From the NCBI GenBank assembly GCA_030063045.1, contig JAQSEB010000027.1, positions 620,001-684,000 on the forward strand: a DNA stretch of 64,000 nt, read 5' to 3'. A model generated the notes under the pieces. The model did not search any database. It was not told the DNA's origin and saw only the letters and a program-made list of their open reading frames with translations. The stretch is from Pratylenchus scribneri (Eukaryota > Nematoda > Chromadorea > Rhabditida > Pratylenchidae). The position numbers and the translations under genes are program-made. Shown in pieces: positions 12,712 through 25,342 of the stretch; within the stretch, counting starts at the first letter, position 1; every line of letters begins with the position of its first letter.

Positions 12712-15248
12712 TTATTTGTGTCCCAAAATTTCCTTCATTTTCTCAATTTGGTCAACCATCGAAGAAAGCCGTGGCTTTTTTGAGCGAACTTCATCATCCA
12801 TTTTCTCCAGGGAATTGCGCATCGCATTGGTCTTTTCCGACAATATGGCATCCAGTCGCTCTCGGGTATTTTGTGAAAGACGAGAATGAATGTCGGTGGT
12901 TTTTGTGAAGTTTTCCGTCAAGTCCTGGATGCTCAAACGATTCAGACAATGATCCTTTTTTAAATAATAAATTAATTAGGATTTATTAGCCAATTAATTT
13001 ATTTTCCCCAAACATTTTGTGTTTTTGTTCATCTAAACATTTTTGTGTTTTTGTTTCTCCGAATATTTTTGTGTTTTTGTTTCCCCAAACATTTTGTGTT
13101 TTTGTTCATCTAAACATTTTTGTGTTTTTGTTTCTCCGAATATTTTTGTGTTTTTGTTTCCCCAAACATTTTATGTTTTTGTTTTCACAAACATTTTGTG
13201 TTTTTGTTGCCCCAAACATTTTGTGTTTTTGTTTCCCCAAACATTTTATGTTTTTGTTTTCACAAACATTTTGTGTTTTTGTTGCCCCATACATTTTATG
13301 TTTTTGTTTTCACAAACATTTTGTGTTTTTGTTGCCCCAAACATTTTGTGTTTTTGTTGCCCCAAACATTTTGTGTTTTTGTTGCCCCAAACAATTTGTG
13401 TTTTTGTTTTCACAAACATTTTGTGTTTTTGTTGCCCCAAACATTTTGTGTTTTTGTTGCCCCAAACAATTTGTGTTTTTGTTGCCCCAAACAATTTGTG
13501 TTTTGTTGCCCCAAACAATTTGTGTAACAATTTGTGTTTTTGTTGCCCCAAACAATTTGTGTTTTTGTTGCCCCAAACAATTTGTGTTTTTGTTGCCCCA
13601 AACAATTTGTGTTTTTGTTGCCCCAAACAATTTGTGTTGCCCCAAACATTTTATGTTGCCCCAAACATTTTATGTTTTTATTTCTCCCAACATTTTTATG
13701 TTTTTGTTTCCTAAAAAATTTGGTGTTTTTCACCACTGACCTTGAGATTGTTGAGCGAGCACTGTTCCGCCAATTCGAGCAACTCCAATTTTGGCCCATC
13801 TTCGCAATCCGTCAAAACCTTTTCGCAATAACCGAACAAAATGGCCATGTCATATTTGATGGCTAATTTCAGGATTTTGATTGCCAATTGACCTGAATAG
13901 AATCAATTATGCCATTTTAATACTTATTATTTGAATTACCGTTGCCTTTCAGAAAATTGGACTCATGCACCAATGCACACATTGACATTATCGAATAAAT
14001 CATTAAGCCGAATGCATGCACATCAAAATCCTCGGTTTCCACAATTTCAAAAGAATTGCCCACTGCCCGTCTATTGTCGATCCAATCGGCGAAGAACAAA
14101 TTGTGAAAGTAGTTGGAGAAAGTGGCCAACGACTGAAAGATAAAATTAAATTATAAGGTACAAAAATTATAAAGAATTGAATTTACATATTTATTGATGG
14201 GAAATGATTCCGTTCGATCTTCGCCAATTTTCATCATCAAGGTTGTGTCCAACGGTGGAAGCCTAGAATTTAGATGTTTTTAAATTCATATTCTATTCAA
14301 TAACTCACCCTTTCTGAACGTGCGAAATCTTGATGTTCAATTCGATATCGATTTGATCCGCAAGCCAATATCCCACTCCCTCTTCATCATCCGAGTCAAA
14401 ATTCTCCTTTGTGCCCACGCAGAAAATATTATTCAGAATCCAATAATTTGTGTTGAATCCGTAGAAAGGACCGAACGAACAGGATTCCTTGTTGTCTGGA
14501 TCCGGGTCACTGTCATATCCACTGCGCACCGAGAAATCCACTTTGCAAAGCCAAAGGGTCTCCTTGATTCCCTCATTGCAACACACTTTCAAATTCAAAT
14601 AGCCCTCCCATTCGGATGACGCTTTTTCCACTTCCATACGCCTGTAAAAGAAATTCTATTAATGGATTTTGGAATGGAATATTTTGGAATGGAATAATTT
14701 AAGAAATGCTAAATTTCCTACATACCCAACAATCGATTAACCCAAAAAATTGTTTATGCTTAATTATATCATTCGATAGAGCTCATCGAGATCCCTCGAT
14801 TGCGGTATTGTTTGCTGGTTTTGACCAAAATTCAAAGTATTAAACCGTTTAGACCATATTTTGGTTTATAACACATTTAATTTTGAGCCAAACCCCAACA
14901 GCCTATATGCAAATTAATGCATCTCGATGAACTCTATCAAATAAGCTTTATTGGGTCGAAAATCAAAAGTAACTAGTTAATAAGCCTTCGCTAAAATGGA
15001 ACCTATAATTTATCGGTAATATTTTTTTAAAAAATTTCCACTAAACTCTAAAAATTCCGGTAAATGTTATTTATTTTACCCCAAATTATTTCATTAATAT
15101 AAATTAAAAACCAAGAAAGTCCGCCAATTTGATGGATGGTAGACGACACCGGCGGCTTTGGTCGGCCCTCTGCATCCTCCAATTCATTCAAACAAGTTTT
15201 GATGCGAATTTTGCCGGAAATGTTGTCATTATTGTTGTTTTGGGTCAT
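12712..15248 (-). CDS. MATH-BTB protein, 377 residues, six exons
   Basis: Exons 15112-15248, 14309-14641, 14187-14262, 13940-14132, 13741-13892 and 12712-12954; every junction keeps phase and the total is 1,134 bases including the stop. Residues about 35-155 form a divergent MATH (substrate-binding) domain containing IGGLSWRMEVEKA and a very acidic insert (NFDSDDEEG). Residues about 160-255 form a BTB domain (SFPINKYSLATFSNYFHNLF), followed by a helical BACK-like region (CEKVLTDC, LELLELAEQCSLNNLK). The last 75 residues are a charged coiled-coil-like tail ending MVDQIEKMKEILGHK. MATH-BTB proteins are substrate adaptors for CUL3 ubiquitin ligases; that role is inferred here. Intron 5 is filled by a satellite (13008-13735) and intron 1 holds a MITE. 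It is diverged from the cluster at 50-64 kb. Confidence 0.88.
13008..13735. repeat. 25-bp satellite array A
   Basis: About 28 copies of a unit reading CCCCAAACATTTTGTG then TTTTTGTTG, with variants CAATTTGTG and CTCCGAATA. It fills nearly all of intron 5 of the MATH-BTB gene. The unit lacks stop codons in several frames, which creates long but meaningless open frames. The same core in the opposite orientation forms array D at 59 kb. Confidence 0.95.
14758..14953. mobile_element. MITE family A, copy 2
   Basis: Inverted arms ATAGAGCTCATCGAGATCC and ATGCATCTCGATGAACTCTAT surround a centre with TTAAACCGTTTAGACCAT and GCCAAACCCCAACA, matching copies at 1, 36.2 and 47.9 kb. Located in intron 1 of the MATH-BTB gene. 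Confidence 0.7.
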
Positions 15249-15873
15249 TTTTCAATTTATTTTAAGCTTTTTCTTTAATCAATTCTCTTTTTTGCTTAAA
15301 TTAAAAACTGATTAATTTAAATATAATTTAATTATAATTCTTGAATTGATTTGGAATGGAATAAGTAGGGTAAAGTTTTAACACTTATCAGTGGTTAAAA
15401 TTACGGCTTTTTAATTAATTAATCCTAAGATATTGGATATTAGTCTAAAAGTGATTTAATTTAACCTATAGTTTGAGAGTCCATTTTAATTCGATTGATT
15501 TTAAAGAATTTGATATGATATTATAAAAAATGATAGCAATTAAATTATCACTTCAATCTTTCACATAAAATTAAAAAAATATTAATAATTAATTAAAAAT
15601 AATTATGAAATTGTACAAAAAATTGAAAAAAATTTATACATAAAACATGAAAAATAAATTAAATGAAATTATTTCTTCCAAGCATTTTTTAATGCTTTTT
15701 AACCAGCTCATAATTATTTAAATAAATATCCAAAATATTCATAAAAGAGTTAAAATCATTCAAAAATAAATTGTGTTGATGTTCACAAATAAATATATCA
15801 AAAAATGTGCCCATTTAATTCTCTGATTTTCCATTTTCTCATCCATCCTTCAATCCATTCTCTTTTGGTCTCA
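15249..15873. other. Short AT-rich spacer upstream of the MATH-BTB gene
   Basis: Very AT-rich, without open frames or repeats I can identify. It must contain the promoter of the gene starting at 15248 and the 3' UTR of the gene ending at 15874. Confidence 0.5.
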
Positions 15874-18800
15874 TCAGTGATTTTCGACGCGGGAGCTGCT
15901 GTTCATTCCACGAAAGGCTGAACGCCGTGAGCCCAACGTTGCATTTTCACGAACACGGGACACCGACATTGGAGAACTGTGAAAAAAAAATTGGGAATTA
16001 ATTGAATTTGAATTGAAAATTAATATTTAGAATTTTTAAACATAAAATGTTTCATATGAATTTTTAGGTTTTAAACTAGTTTTTTTGTATGCATTCAATT
16101 TGATAAATTTTTGTGACTTATTTAAATGTTTTTGAGTTTTGACTTCAATTTTGTAACCCAATTTTGGCACAATTTTGAGGGGAAAATTTCAATATAAAAT
16201 TAAAAAATTTTAATTTAAAGATTTTGTATCTATTTTTGGTAATTTTAATAGTAAATTTTGGTTAAATAATTTTTTTAAATCATCTTTAATTTTTATTCTC
16301 CATGACTTTGGACTTACCCTTGGACCATGGAAGAATTCGGGCGCGGTGCTGGAACATTGCCAAAACGCATTGGTGGTTGAATGAACGGCTTTTTGGAAGT
16401 TTGCTGCTGAGATGTGGAAGGACGACTGAAAAAATTGAGAAAAATTATGTAATTAATAAATGTGTTTTTGTGAATTTTTCCCTTGATTTTTCGGTTTAAA
16501 ACATTTAAATAAAACCATTTTTTGCTAGTTAAATTTATGTTTGAAAGGAATAGATTTTAAGGTTTTTTATCCAACATACTAAATCCGAAAGCATCATTTA
16601 ATTTTTTTCGATTTAATCTTGGAAATATTCCGAAAACCAGTTTAGAAATTTTAAACGCTACTTTTTTGGTGAAACCTAGTACCATTCTTAAATAGGGGAA
16701 TTTGGGGAATGCTTGCTATATGTACTAAATAAGAATATGTTGGCCACAATTTTGTGCCAATAACAGTAAGTCCAATGTGCTAACATTTATTGTAATTGTA
16801 GTCAGATTTGTAAAAAATGGTGGCATTAATCTACTAAGTATTATTGACTAAGCTCATCAAATATGACTGAAATATGGCCTAATATTAAAAGGTTAAATTC
16901 GTGTTTTTACGTTTAGCCTCCAAAATTAAACAAATTAATTTGGTTAATTTAATTTTATTAATAATAATTTGATTTCAAAAATATTTGATGAACTCACTTT
17001 TGGCCAACAACTGAACGACGTTGGGCGGATGCGGTGCCAAAACGCATTGGTGGTTGAATGACGGCGGTGGCGGCCGATGATTTTGGAATTTTTGTGGGTG
17101 GAGGAAGTGGGCTCATCATCAATGCTGCCGACGATTTGATGTTGACTTTTGAAGAAGGAAGTGGGCTGGCCAAAACCGGAGGAGGAACAACACTTTTGGG
17201 TGGTTCAACGGAAACAGTGGTTACTGATGGTGGAGGAGGGCTGGCAGCAGCAGCAGCAGTGATGACTTGGCGCACCCTGTTAAATAATAATAATTAATAA
17301 ATTTTATATTTTAAAATTAAATTGAAATCAAAAAAAACACCAAAAATCCTAAAAATAATTTTTTTTTTGAAAATCAAAAAATTCTGCTGGACGGGAATTC
17401 TTTAGGATGGGCCAAGAAAATATGATAAAATTGCATCCAAAAAAGCAATAAATCAAACTTTTTTGGACTAATTAAATGAATAAAATCTTAGAAATTCGGA
17501 AAAACATTTAAATTTATTTCACGAAATTTTGTGGCCTTAAATGTCCATTTCTTGTTTACTAACTCGTCCCCCAAAATCCTCATTTTTGAATCTTTTAAAT
17601 GGTAGACCTGTTTTTACCAGGATTAAAAAATTTTTAGTATAAATCTGCAATTATAAAAAAGTTATGGAAGATTCTCCGTTTTGCCGCCTAGCTCCGGTTA
17701 AAGCTTAAATCAGTGATAAAAAAGGTTTATTAAATAAAAACTTTTGAAAAATGTCGATTGAAGGGAACGGTTTGTAAATTACTGAATTAAACTCAAAATA
17801 AGTTCAAATTTTTTTTCATTATTTTTTTAGTACCCCAAACTAACTCATCGACGGTGGCGGTGAGTTGTTTTGCTGGCTCCGATTGTCCTCCAACCGCATC
17901 AACCGGCGGAGCTGCTGCGGCCGCCGCCATCATCATTGAACGACGCAAGGGTCGAGGTCGAGCTTGAACTTTTGGCACATCGCTGAAACGCAAATGCAAA
18001 CAAATATTATTATAAATCGTTTTTTGAATAAATTAATTAAATTTATTTTTTTTTTAGGAATTTTTTTGACCATAAAATTAAGCCAAACCAAGCGAAAGAC
18101 TTATGTCAAAAATCATTTTTAATTTATTATGGCTAATGGATTTGTTCAAAGCGATATTCACTACTCTTATTTATGGGGATCGGTGTGGATGATCAACTTA
18201 ATGTTTTTTGATTTTGGACCTACTTTGTGTTTTATATGGTCCATCTCAAGATTTTTAGGCCCTCTTAAGGTTTTATGTACCATCTCAAGGTCTTTTGCCC
18301 TCTAGAATCTCAAGGTTTTGGGCCATCTTAAGGTTTTTGAGGCCTCTTAAGGTTTTACGGACCATCTCAAGTTTTTTGGGCCATCTTAAGGTTTTTGGGG
18401 CCTTTTAAGGTTTTACGGACGATCTTAAGGTTTTTGGGCCTCATAAGGTTTTTGGACCATCTCACGGTTTTTGGGGCCTCCAAGTTTTTATGGACCAGCT
18501 TAAGGTTTCATGGACCATGAGCATCCTAAGGTTTTATTAGAAATTATGGGTTTCCATCACAAGGTTTTTTCTCTCTTTGGGTTTAATGGTCAGTCTCTAG
18601 GTTGGGTCTTAAGATTTTATTGAGACCAAATACCCGTTTTAAATATACATTCATCAATTTTTGTTAATTTATAAAAGCAAACTTTGGAAACGGGTCAATG
18701 ACGATTTGATCCGGTGGTGGATAGGCGCGGGCAGCACTTTGCGAACGTGTCACCGGTCCACGGGCCAATTGCGGCGGTGGTTGTTGTTGATTTTGTCCTC

Positions 18801-19223
18801 CGCCCAAAATTGATCGGCGGAATGTTGATGATGATCCACCGGTGGTGGTTGATTGCCGCTTTTGCTGTTTTTGTGCCGAATTGGTCATCAGTGAACGGCG
18901 TTGAGGTGGCAGAGCCGGTTGGTCGGTGCCCAAATTTTGTTGTTGAAGTGCAGAACGGCGCTGTGGGCGTTGACGAGTTTGCGGCTGTTCCTGCGCTTTT
19001 GACATTTCCAAATTAAAGGCCGCATTCGCATTTTCTCGTGCAGTTTCAAGTGCCAAAACTGTAAATTTTATTGTTGAATTTATAAGTTTATTAATGGCAA
19101 ACGTTGAAAAAATTCATCGCCCAGTGTGTCGTCGTTGTCTTGGCCCAAATTTTCGACGTACATTGGCACAGATGGGATGAAATATGGATCATCAGGGTCG
19201 ACATTTTGGGAATTTGCCATCAT
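15874..19223 (-). CDS. Disordered protein with six Arg-Arg-Ser motifs, 374 residues
   Basis: Exons 19103-19223, 18683-19058, 17845-17982, 16998-17276, 16318-16425 and 15874-15976; all phases close and the total is 1,125 bases. The N-terminus is acidic (DPDDPYFIPSVPMYVEN). The rest is Gln/Pro/Ser/Ala-rich and basic. The motif R-R-S-hydrophobic occurs six times: RRSAL, RRSLM, RRSIL, RRSMM, RRSVV and RRSAF. The phrase IQPPMRFG occurs twice. There is no membrane segment or globular domain. R-R-x-S/R-R-S contexts suit basophilic kinases (PKA, Aurora) and such spacing is common in cytoskeletal or mitotic scaffold proteins, but this is inference only. The family is not recognised. Intron 2 contains a degenerate repeat. 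Confidence 0.78.
18235..18600. repeat. Degenerate tandem repeat (CCATCTCAAGGTTTT)
   Basis: About 14 imperfect copies of a 22-28 bp unit with CATCTCAAGGTTTT or TCTTAAGGTTTTACGGAC, in the second intron of the RRS-motif gene. Strongly diverged. Confidence 0.8.
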
Positions 19224-19840
19224 TTGCAGTTTTAATTTGAATAAAATTGGTGATAATGATAAATTCGGAATTTATGCTAAATTGTGGTTTTAATTTAGAT
19301 GGTTAATTTAATTATTTAAAATTTTAATAAACGCAATTTTGATGATAAAATTGGGAAAAAAGAAAGAGTGTAACAAATTTTAAAATGATCGGTTTATCAA
19401 AAATTGCGCTGCGCCTCGCCTAGGAATGGAAGCCAAATGAAATTTTAAATTATAATTTCGCGCTTCTTAATAAATGCCAAATTTTGATAATTTGAAAGAA
19501 AATTCGATGGGTGCACCGTAGACCAGAATCGATTTTTCCGACATTAATAATGGAAAAATTCATTTATTTATCAACGGCAGTAACAAAGCTCCGGGCCTTT
19601 CCAAAAATTAATTTTTGAGGTTAATAAATCAAAAAATATGAAAAGTGGATTAAGAAATAGGATGACGATTTAAAAACATGAAAAGAAGAGGTTAAATTTT
19701 AATCAATTTATGAGTTATGCATTTAAGATGATGAATTGACGAATGGTAATTGATAAATTGATTATATGTATTTTGAGATCAATAAAATTAATTTGTATTT
19801 TTTCCCCAAAAATAGGTGTATACCAACCGAACTATTACTC

Positions 19841-19945
19841 CGGAAAATGTTCGCCAAATTGTGTTTTCCTTTCCGGAAAATGTTCGTCAAAATGTTTTTT
19901 CCCTTTCCGGAAAATGTTCGCCAAAATGTATTTTTCCTTTCAGGT
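19841..19945. repeat. Three-copy 36-bp tandem repeat
   Basis: Three copies of a unit starting TCCGGAAAATGTTCGCCAAA. It lies in the spacer between the RRS-motif gene (starts 19223) and the 3' end at 20958. The remainder of 19224-20384 is AT-rich with nothing else supported. Confidence 0.85.
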
Positions 19946-20384
19946 ACCCCCGAAAACCTCTAGAAACGAATTTTTGAAATAATCTAAAAAAATTTTTTTG
20001 GGATACGGATTCTTTAGGAATACCTAAAGACGATGGATGATTAAGGGAAATTTTTAAAAAGCTAAAATTTGTTTAAATTTTTTATTTAGAGATTATAAAT
20101 TTTTAAATTCGTGATTAATTTTATGCCTTTTGTTGCCTTGAAAATTTGGACCTATTTATCATTATCATTTTAATTATCATTCTTCCTTATAAATTCTCCA
20201 TAATGGTAAGATACACTTTTCGATCAGAAATTTTTGATGCTTAATATATTTTGATATTAAATTGGGCGATTTTTATATATTTTTTTTATGATTTTGATAG
20301 TAAAATTAAGATTTCGATTTGTGAGAGATGGAAAGTACTGAAAAAAATTGGAAAGGGAAAAATTATCTATTGTTTGACTGACGG

Positions 20385-20720
20385 TCTTTTCTACCAAGAA
20401 AAAGCAAAGGGCGACCAAGGGCATTTTTGGTGAATTTTTTTTATAGTTCAATCAACGCAGCTCGATGAATGTATTGAATTATCATTTTTATTTCATTATA
20501 TAGATTACATTTCGCTAGAATTAGAAATGTAACACCTTACCAAGATAGATTTTTCTTTTGGTAATAATTTGCCTATATTGCAGTATTATGTAATAATAAT
20601 AAAAATGTTACCATTTGAATCCTCTCGCCGAGCTGCGTCGATTGAATTATAATATGCATATAAAAATTTTACCAAAAATACCCTTGGCCCCTCCTTTGCT
20701 TTTTCTTGGTAAATATCGAA
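20385..20720. mobile_element. Inverted-repeat element, about 335 bp
   Basis: The left arm (CCAAGAAAAAGCAAAGG ... CAATCAACGCAGCTCG) pairs with the right arm (GAGCTGCGTCGATTGAATTATA ... CCTTTGCTTTTTCTTGG) over about 85 bases each. There is no coding sequence between. This is typical of a MITE; I could not define a target duplication. Confidence 0.75.
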
Positions 20721-20957
20721 AATTTTTTTTATCAATATGGCAAGATTTGACGAAAATGACGACAGATTTAAATTCAGCATTATTTTTTACCTATGTAAAA
20801 TGATTTTAATATTTTTTTTGTGGCCAAGATTCTTTACAATTGCCAAAACTTGAAAAATAATCATAGAAATTAAAAATCACAAATAATTCTTTATTTTCAA
20901 AATAAAATTAAAAAATACTGTAGAAAGTTATCATAAAAATGAGAAAAAATTTCTGAA

Positions 20958-23105
20958 TTATCGTATGGCTAATTTTTTCTTAAGCTTTCCTTTTGCAATA
21001 AAATATTCTTCCCAACGATTCAAGTGCCAGCTGGACCAATTCAATGAATACAATTCATCAATTTCTTTTGGAATACGAATTAGCCGATGCCAATAATATT
21101 CTAATCCACCTAAAATTGAGGAAAAATTATTATATTAAATATTTCAGGTTTCAGTACAATTTTGCCCCAAGCATATTCCATAAAAGTATGCCTAAAATTA
21201 GAACTCGGCATGGATTTCGGATCCGTAGTCCGGAATATTTTTATATTTTCCAGATTAATTCCGGACCGGATTTTTACACGGATCCTAAAACGGAGCCGGC
21301 CCGGGATTCTTTTAGTCCAAAATTCGTTCCGGACGAATTTTTTCATCCGGATCCGTACGGATTGACTATAAAAAGAAAGATGAAAGGGAAATTTTTTTGT
21401 GATGCATATTCGATATTCGTCTAGTGCGGGGCCATTTTTGCTTGAAATTTTATTCTGCGAGGCTCTTTGGTACAAATTTTGTCTGCGGAGGCAAATTCTT
21501 TAAAAATTTTTTGCTTTCGGCATAAAGGAGTATAATTTTTGTAAAAAAAAATTCGCCGAGCCTTCCCCAGACAAAAATATGGCGTATGGTCAGAATCAGA
21601 ACCAGATTTACGAATTTTAAAAAATTTAATCGCAGAAAATGCCGAAATTGATTTTCCTTAACAAAAGGGCTAGGGCTCAATGCCAACCCTCCTATAATAT
21701 TCTTTCTATTTGCCAATCTTTCATTTTGCCAATTTTCATTTTGCCAACCTAACTTATTTTTTCAATTTGCCAATCCTCCTATTTTTTTTTTCTTCAATTT
21801 GCAAATTATTTTTGCCAATCTAGTTTTTTTTTATTATTTCCAACGTTATTCTAAGCATAATTAAAGTCAAGTTTAGTCTACCCTAGGATTTTCGACAATG
21901 CTAAATCCAAATCTGGCATCGGCTTTTCGAAATTTATTAATCCTAATATTTTTATGAATTGTTTAATCAGTAATGTATATAATTTTGTAAATTTCAGTCA
22001 AAAACAAATAAAATGGCAAATTGGCTTGCAAATACATATTTTATTTGATTTTGGAATAAATTTTATCAAAAAAATATTTAAAAATCGAATTTACATGTTC
22101 GAAAACCTAAATGACTATGAAATTACCCGAAAATTCCAACCGGGAATGTCGAAAAAATGAAAATGAGGCAAATTGGCTTTTTGAAAGTTGGCAAATTGAA
22201 GAGAAATAGGAGGGTTGGCAAATTGGAAAAAATAAGTTAGTTGGCAAAATGAAAATTGGAGGTTGCCTTTTTGAAATATATTGGCAAATTGAATTAAGAT
22301 AGGTGGGTTGGCATTTGGCAAATTGAAAAGGCGTCTAACAAAAGTATTCTTCCTTTTACTGTACTATATATGTGAAAAAAATTTTTTGAAAAAAACCGTA
22401 ATCCGGATAATTTTTCATGCGAATTGAAATCGGACCGGATTTTTACAATTTATACGGATCCGGTTTTCCAATTCGTATCCAGTCCGGACGATTTTTCAAT
22501 TCACCGGACCCTACCTAAAATAGGGTCAACACAAATATGCAATCCAAGTTCATCTTTGTAGATAATTATTTTTTCAGTCAAAAATAGAATTTCATGGCAA
22601 TGCATTTTGAATGTTACATTTTCTCCATCAATATCCAAGTGGCAAATTGGTCGTACAAACTGGAAAAAATTAAAGCGAGTGACTGTGAGCCAATTATTTT
22701 TTTTATAAATTATTAGAGACCGGCAAAATGTCCTAGATTCCGGACTGGATTTTTTCAAAGTTTTGCTGTATGGCTGGATAATCTCGCAAAATGCAGCAAA
22801 AATCCAGCGCGGGATCCAGTCACACGCCGGTCTCTATAAATTATGCAAGTTCGTCGTTAAAGCTATAAAAATGAAGTGTTTTTTATTATGGTTGGCTTAC
22901 TTTCTTATCCCGATAGAATTTTTCTCCTCCATATCCATTCCAAGATTGCAATGCAAAGTTGCGAACGGGCATTGGTCTTTTAATGGGAAATGCCCGTGGC
23001 CAGCAAACTGCTGCTGCCGAACGCACAATTTCATAGGTGAAAACATCGTCGAGAGTGAAAGAATCCAAGAATTTCGTAGCCGAATTCTTCCTATCTGTGC
23101 CCAAA
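20958..23105 (-). CDS. Unrecognised protein, last three exons
   Basis: Exons 22901-23105, 22515-22659 and 20958-21109 join in frame (phases 0 and 1) and end in TAA, giving about 167 residues. The exon at 23105 begins after a TTGCAG acceptor and needs two bases from an upstream exon I could not find. Sequence features: LDSFTLDDVFTYEIVR, then RAFPIKRPMPVRNFALQSW, ICHLDIDGENV, and a basic, aromatic tail (YYWHRLIRIPKEIDELYS ... WSSWHLNRWEEYFIAKGKLKKKLAIR, read in two pieces). Compact, basic and Trp-rich, it looks like a small globular, possibly mitochondrial, protein; no family is recognised. Intron 2 is enlarged by a repeat element at 21669-22340. Confidence 0.7.
21669..22340. mobile_element. 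Inverted-repeat element of GCCAACCCTCC/GGAGGGTTGGC type
   Basis: The left side reads GCCAACCCTCC, then several TTTTGCCAATTTTCATTTTG-like segments. The right side is the complement (GGAGGGTTGGC, TTGGCAAAATGAAAATTGG). A 9-bp direct repeat TAACAAAAG flanks the pair (about 21660 and 22337). The arms are themselves short tandem repeats of a GCCAA-T-rich unit. Confidence 0.65.
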
Positions 23106-23727
23106 CTGCAAATTCATTAATATTTTACTAATTGCCATTATGTATAATTAATTGAATAAAAAACATTTTTGTATGGGGATGGATTGGAAAAAAAGATTGG
23201 ATGAATTTTGTTTATCTGATTTGTAATTAAAAAAATGCCGATTTAAATCTAAATTTTGCTATTTGTGGTCTTTTAACTTTAACAAATTTAAATTTGATTA
23301 TTTTAATTTAACTTTTTGTTTTATTATCAAAGTTTTAGATGCTATTCACGCCATCATATTTGCTGGCTTATCTTTATAGCAAATATTCTGTTTTGGGATG
23401 GGTCAACACTCAACAAGGAATTAATTAGTTAAGAAAATTTGGCACAAAATTTCCCGGGTTGCTGGAAATCCAAAATTCCTTATTCTTAGGAATTTCAACT
23501 AAATTTTTATCTAAAAAATAAAATTTTATTGAAATTGTGTAAAAAATAAAAATTAAAGATTTATAAAAGTAAAATTTAAAAAAGCGGATTCAAAAAATTT
23601 TCTAAATTAGTTAATTTCAAAAAAATTTTACAATTTATTTTCCTCACATTATTCCAACAAAATAATCATTTCGAGGATCCTGGCGAACGGATGGGATACA
23701 TTTTTATCTTCTATCCTAATCGGCGGG

Positions 23728-24240
23728 TCAAATTTGGTGTTACTAATCAATTCCATTCGACGAGTCGAATCGAATGAGTGCACGCACATTGCAGATTGCA
23801 TACCAATTAATCCGATCAAAATTCAAAAAGTTATGGCCTCGAGAAAATCGAAAAAGAAGGAATTTTTTGAAAATTTTTTGATGAGATTACACCGGGGCGA
23901 TATGCTAGACTTCCTAAAATTCATATCCTGCTTTATCTCTCTAGGCCTAACTTAATCCTATATCCTACCCTAGCCTTAAGTTTAAAATTAAAAATGGTAA
24001 AAACTTTTTTATTTACAAGTTTTATGCGAAAACCATGGCTGATTCATGCTCGGCTCAATGCTCATCGATAAGCGTAGATATTGAACAATAATTTATCGAA
24101 AAATTGCAGACTGTTCGACCCAATAGGGGAGATTTTCCTTTTATAATCGAGGCCATAACTATTCAGCCTGTGGCCATAACGATTATTGCATGCACCCATT
24201 CAACTCGTCTCTTTGAGAGGAGTTGATTGGTCCCACATTT
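23728..24240. mobile_element. Inverted-repeat element, about 510 bp
   Basis: The left arm CTAATCAATTCCATTCGACG ... GAGTGCACGCA pairs imperfectly with the right arm TGCATGCACCCATTCAACTCG ... AGGAGTTGATTGG. An inner pair, GTTATGGCCTCGA and TCGAGGCCATAAC, continues the hairpin. The rest of 23106-24270 is AT-rich spacer. Confidence 0.7.
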
Positions 24241-24270
24241 AACCAATTTTAAACACAAATAAAAATGTAT

Positions 24271-25118
24271 CTATACTCCATTATTGCCGATTCTCCAACG
24301 TTGATCTTCCTTTTTAAGTCGGCACTTGAGGCACAATGTATTTTCCATGATTTGGAGTCGATGCGTTCGTCCCCGCATCAAATTGCCGGAGTTGATCAAT
24401 ATTCGGCGCTCATATTGCTGTAGAGGAGGATCATCTTTGGCAAAAAAAAAAAATACGTTTCAATGAGGAAATAAATTTTTTACTAATCAATATTTCACGA
24501 AAAACAGGGGAAATTAGTAGATTCAGTTATTTTCATTTATAGAATCCTTTTTTTTCGGATCGAATCAAATTGAATCCAAAAAGATTACAATTTTAATTAA
24601 AGAATAACACTTATGTGCATTCCTCCAAAATTAATTATTTTTTTTAATAAATATTATTCTAAAAAAAGTAATAAAAATTCATTTATTAAAATAGCCACTT
24701 TTGAAAGTTCCAACAATTTTATTTAATTTTTTTTTTAATAAAATAGAAAATGGTTGCTAAATGCTAATGTACCATTTTTGCACTGATAAGAAGCAACTCC
24801 GATCATTCCTTTCCATGTGTCTATTTGCTTTTTAAAATATTTCCACAAAATTGTGAGAAAATCGTTGGAATGGCAACGCCGCGCAATTTTAGCATAAGTA
24901 GCCAAAATTTCCTCTTTGTCTTCGACGCTATTGATAAGTGATTTGTACTCCAATGCCAAAATGAGGGCATCGCCGCGGCCAAGTTCCCCGGCCCCAACAT
25001 TCTCAAGCAAGCGCAAACGGACACGTAAGAACAAATTCTCTGCGCCCAACAATTGGTCCAAATTTGTGCAGTAAGTGAGTACACGACGTTTATCAATCAT
25101 CAATTCGCCCGTGGAAAG
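24271..25118 (-). CDS. Unrecognised helical protein with a C-terminal CxxC, last two exons
   Basis: Exons 24773-25118 and 24271-24434 join in frame (phase 1) and end at TAG, giving about 169 residues. The first is an all-helical segment (LLGAENLFLRVRLRLLENV, LILALEYKSLINSVEDKEEI, ATYAKIARRCHSNDFLTILW). The last has ERRILINSGNLMRG and a CLKC pair near the end (NTLCLKCRLKKEDQRW). A helical-repeat protein with a small metal-binding tail is possible, but I do not recognise a family. The exon at 25118 starts in phase 0 after AAATAG. The F-box exon at 28881-29144 also ends in phase 0, so the two could belong to one gene across a 3.8-kb repeat-filled intron; this is unproven. Confidence 0.6.
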
Positions 25119-25342
25119 CTATTTAAAAAAAAATTATTTAGTAATGTTCTCATTGAAATGCGAATTTAACAAAATGAATTTAAAAAAATTTAAGAGAATT
25201 AATTTCCTTAATTAATATAGTCTAGTAAAATTGTTTTTGTTCAATAAAAAAAACAGAAGAAAATATAAGATAACCGCTCGAGGCTCTCGAGTCGCCGCTT
25301 GCTTGCCTTTTAATAGTATAAATTGGTATATATATATATATA

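Noticed and set aside
13008..13735. Regularly spaced repeats that might suggest a CRISPR array
   Set aside because: Units are directly tandem without unique spacers and lie in an intron of a eukaryotic gene.
13017..13866. Overlapping open frames of 110-240 codons on both strands
   Set aside because: Satellite array A, located in an intron of the MATH-BTB gene.
22763..23131. A 122-codon plus-strand open frame
   Set aside because: It is the shadow of the minus-strand exon 22901-23105, whose frame is supported by splice sites and by joining to two further exons.
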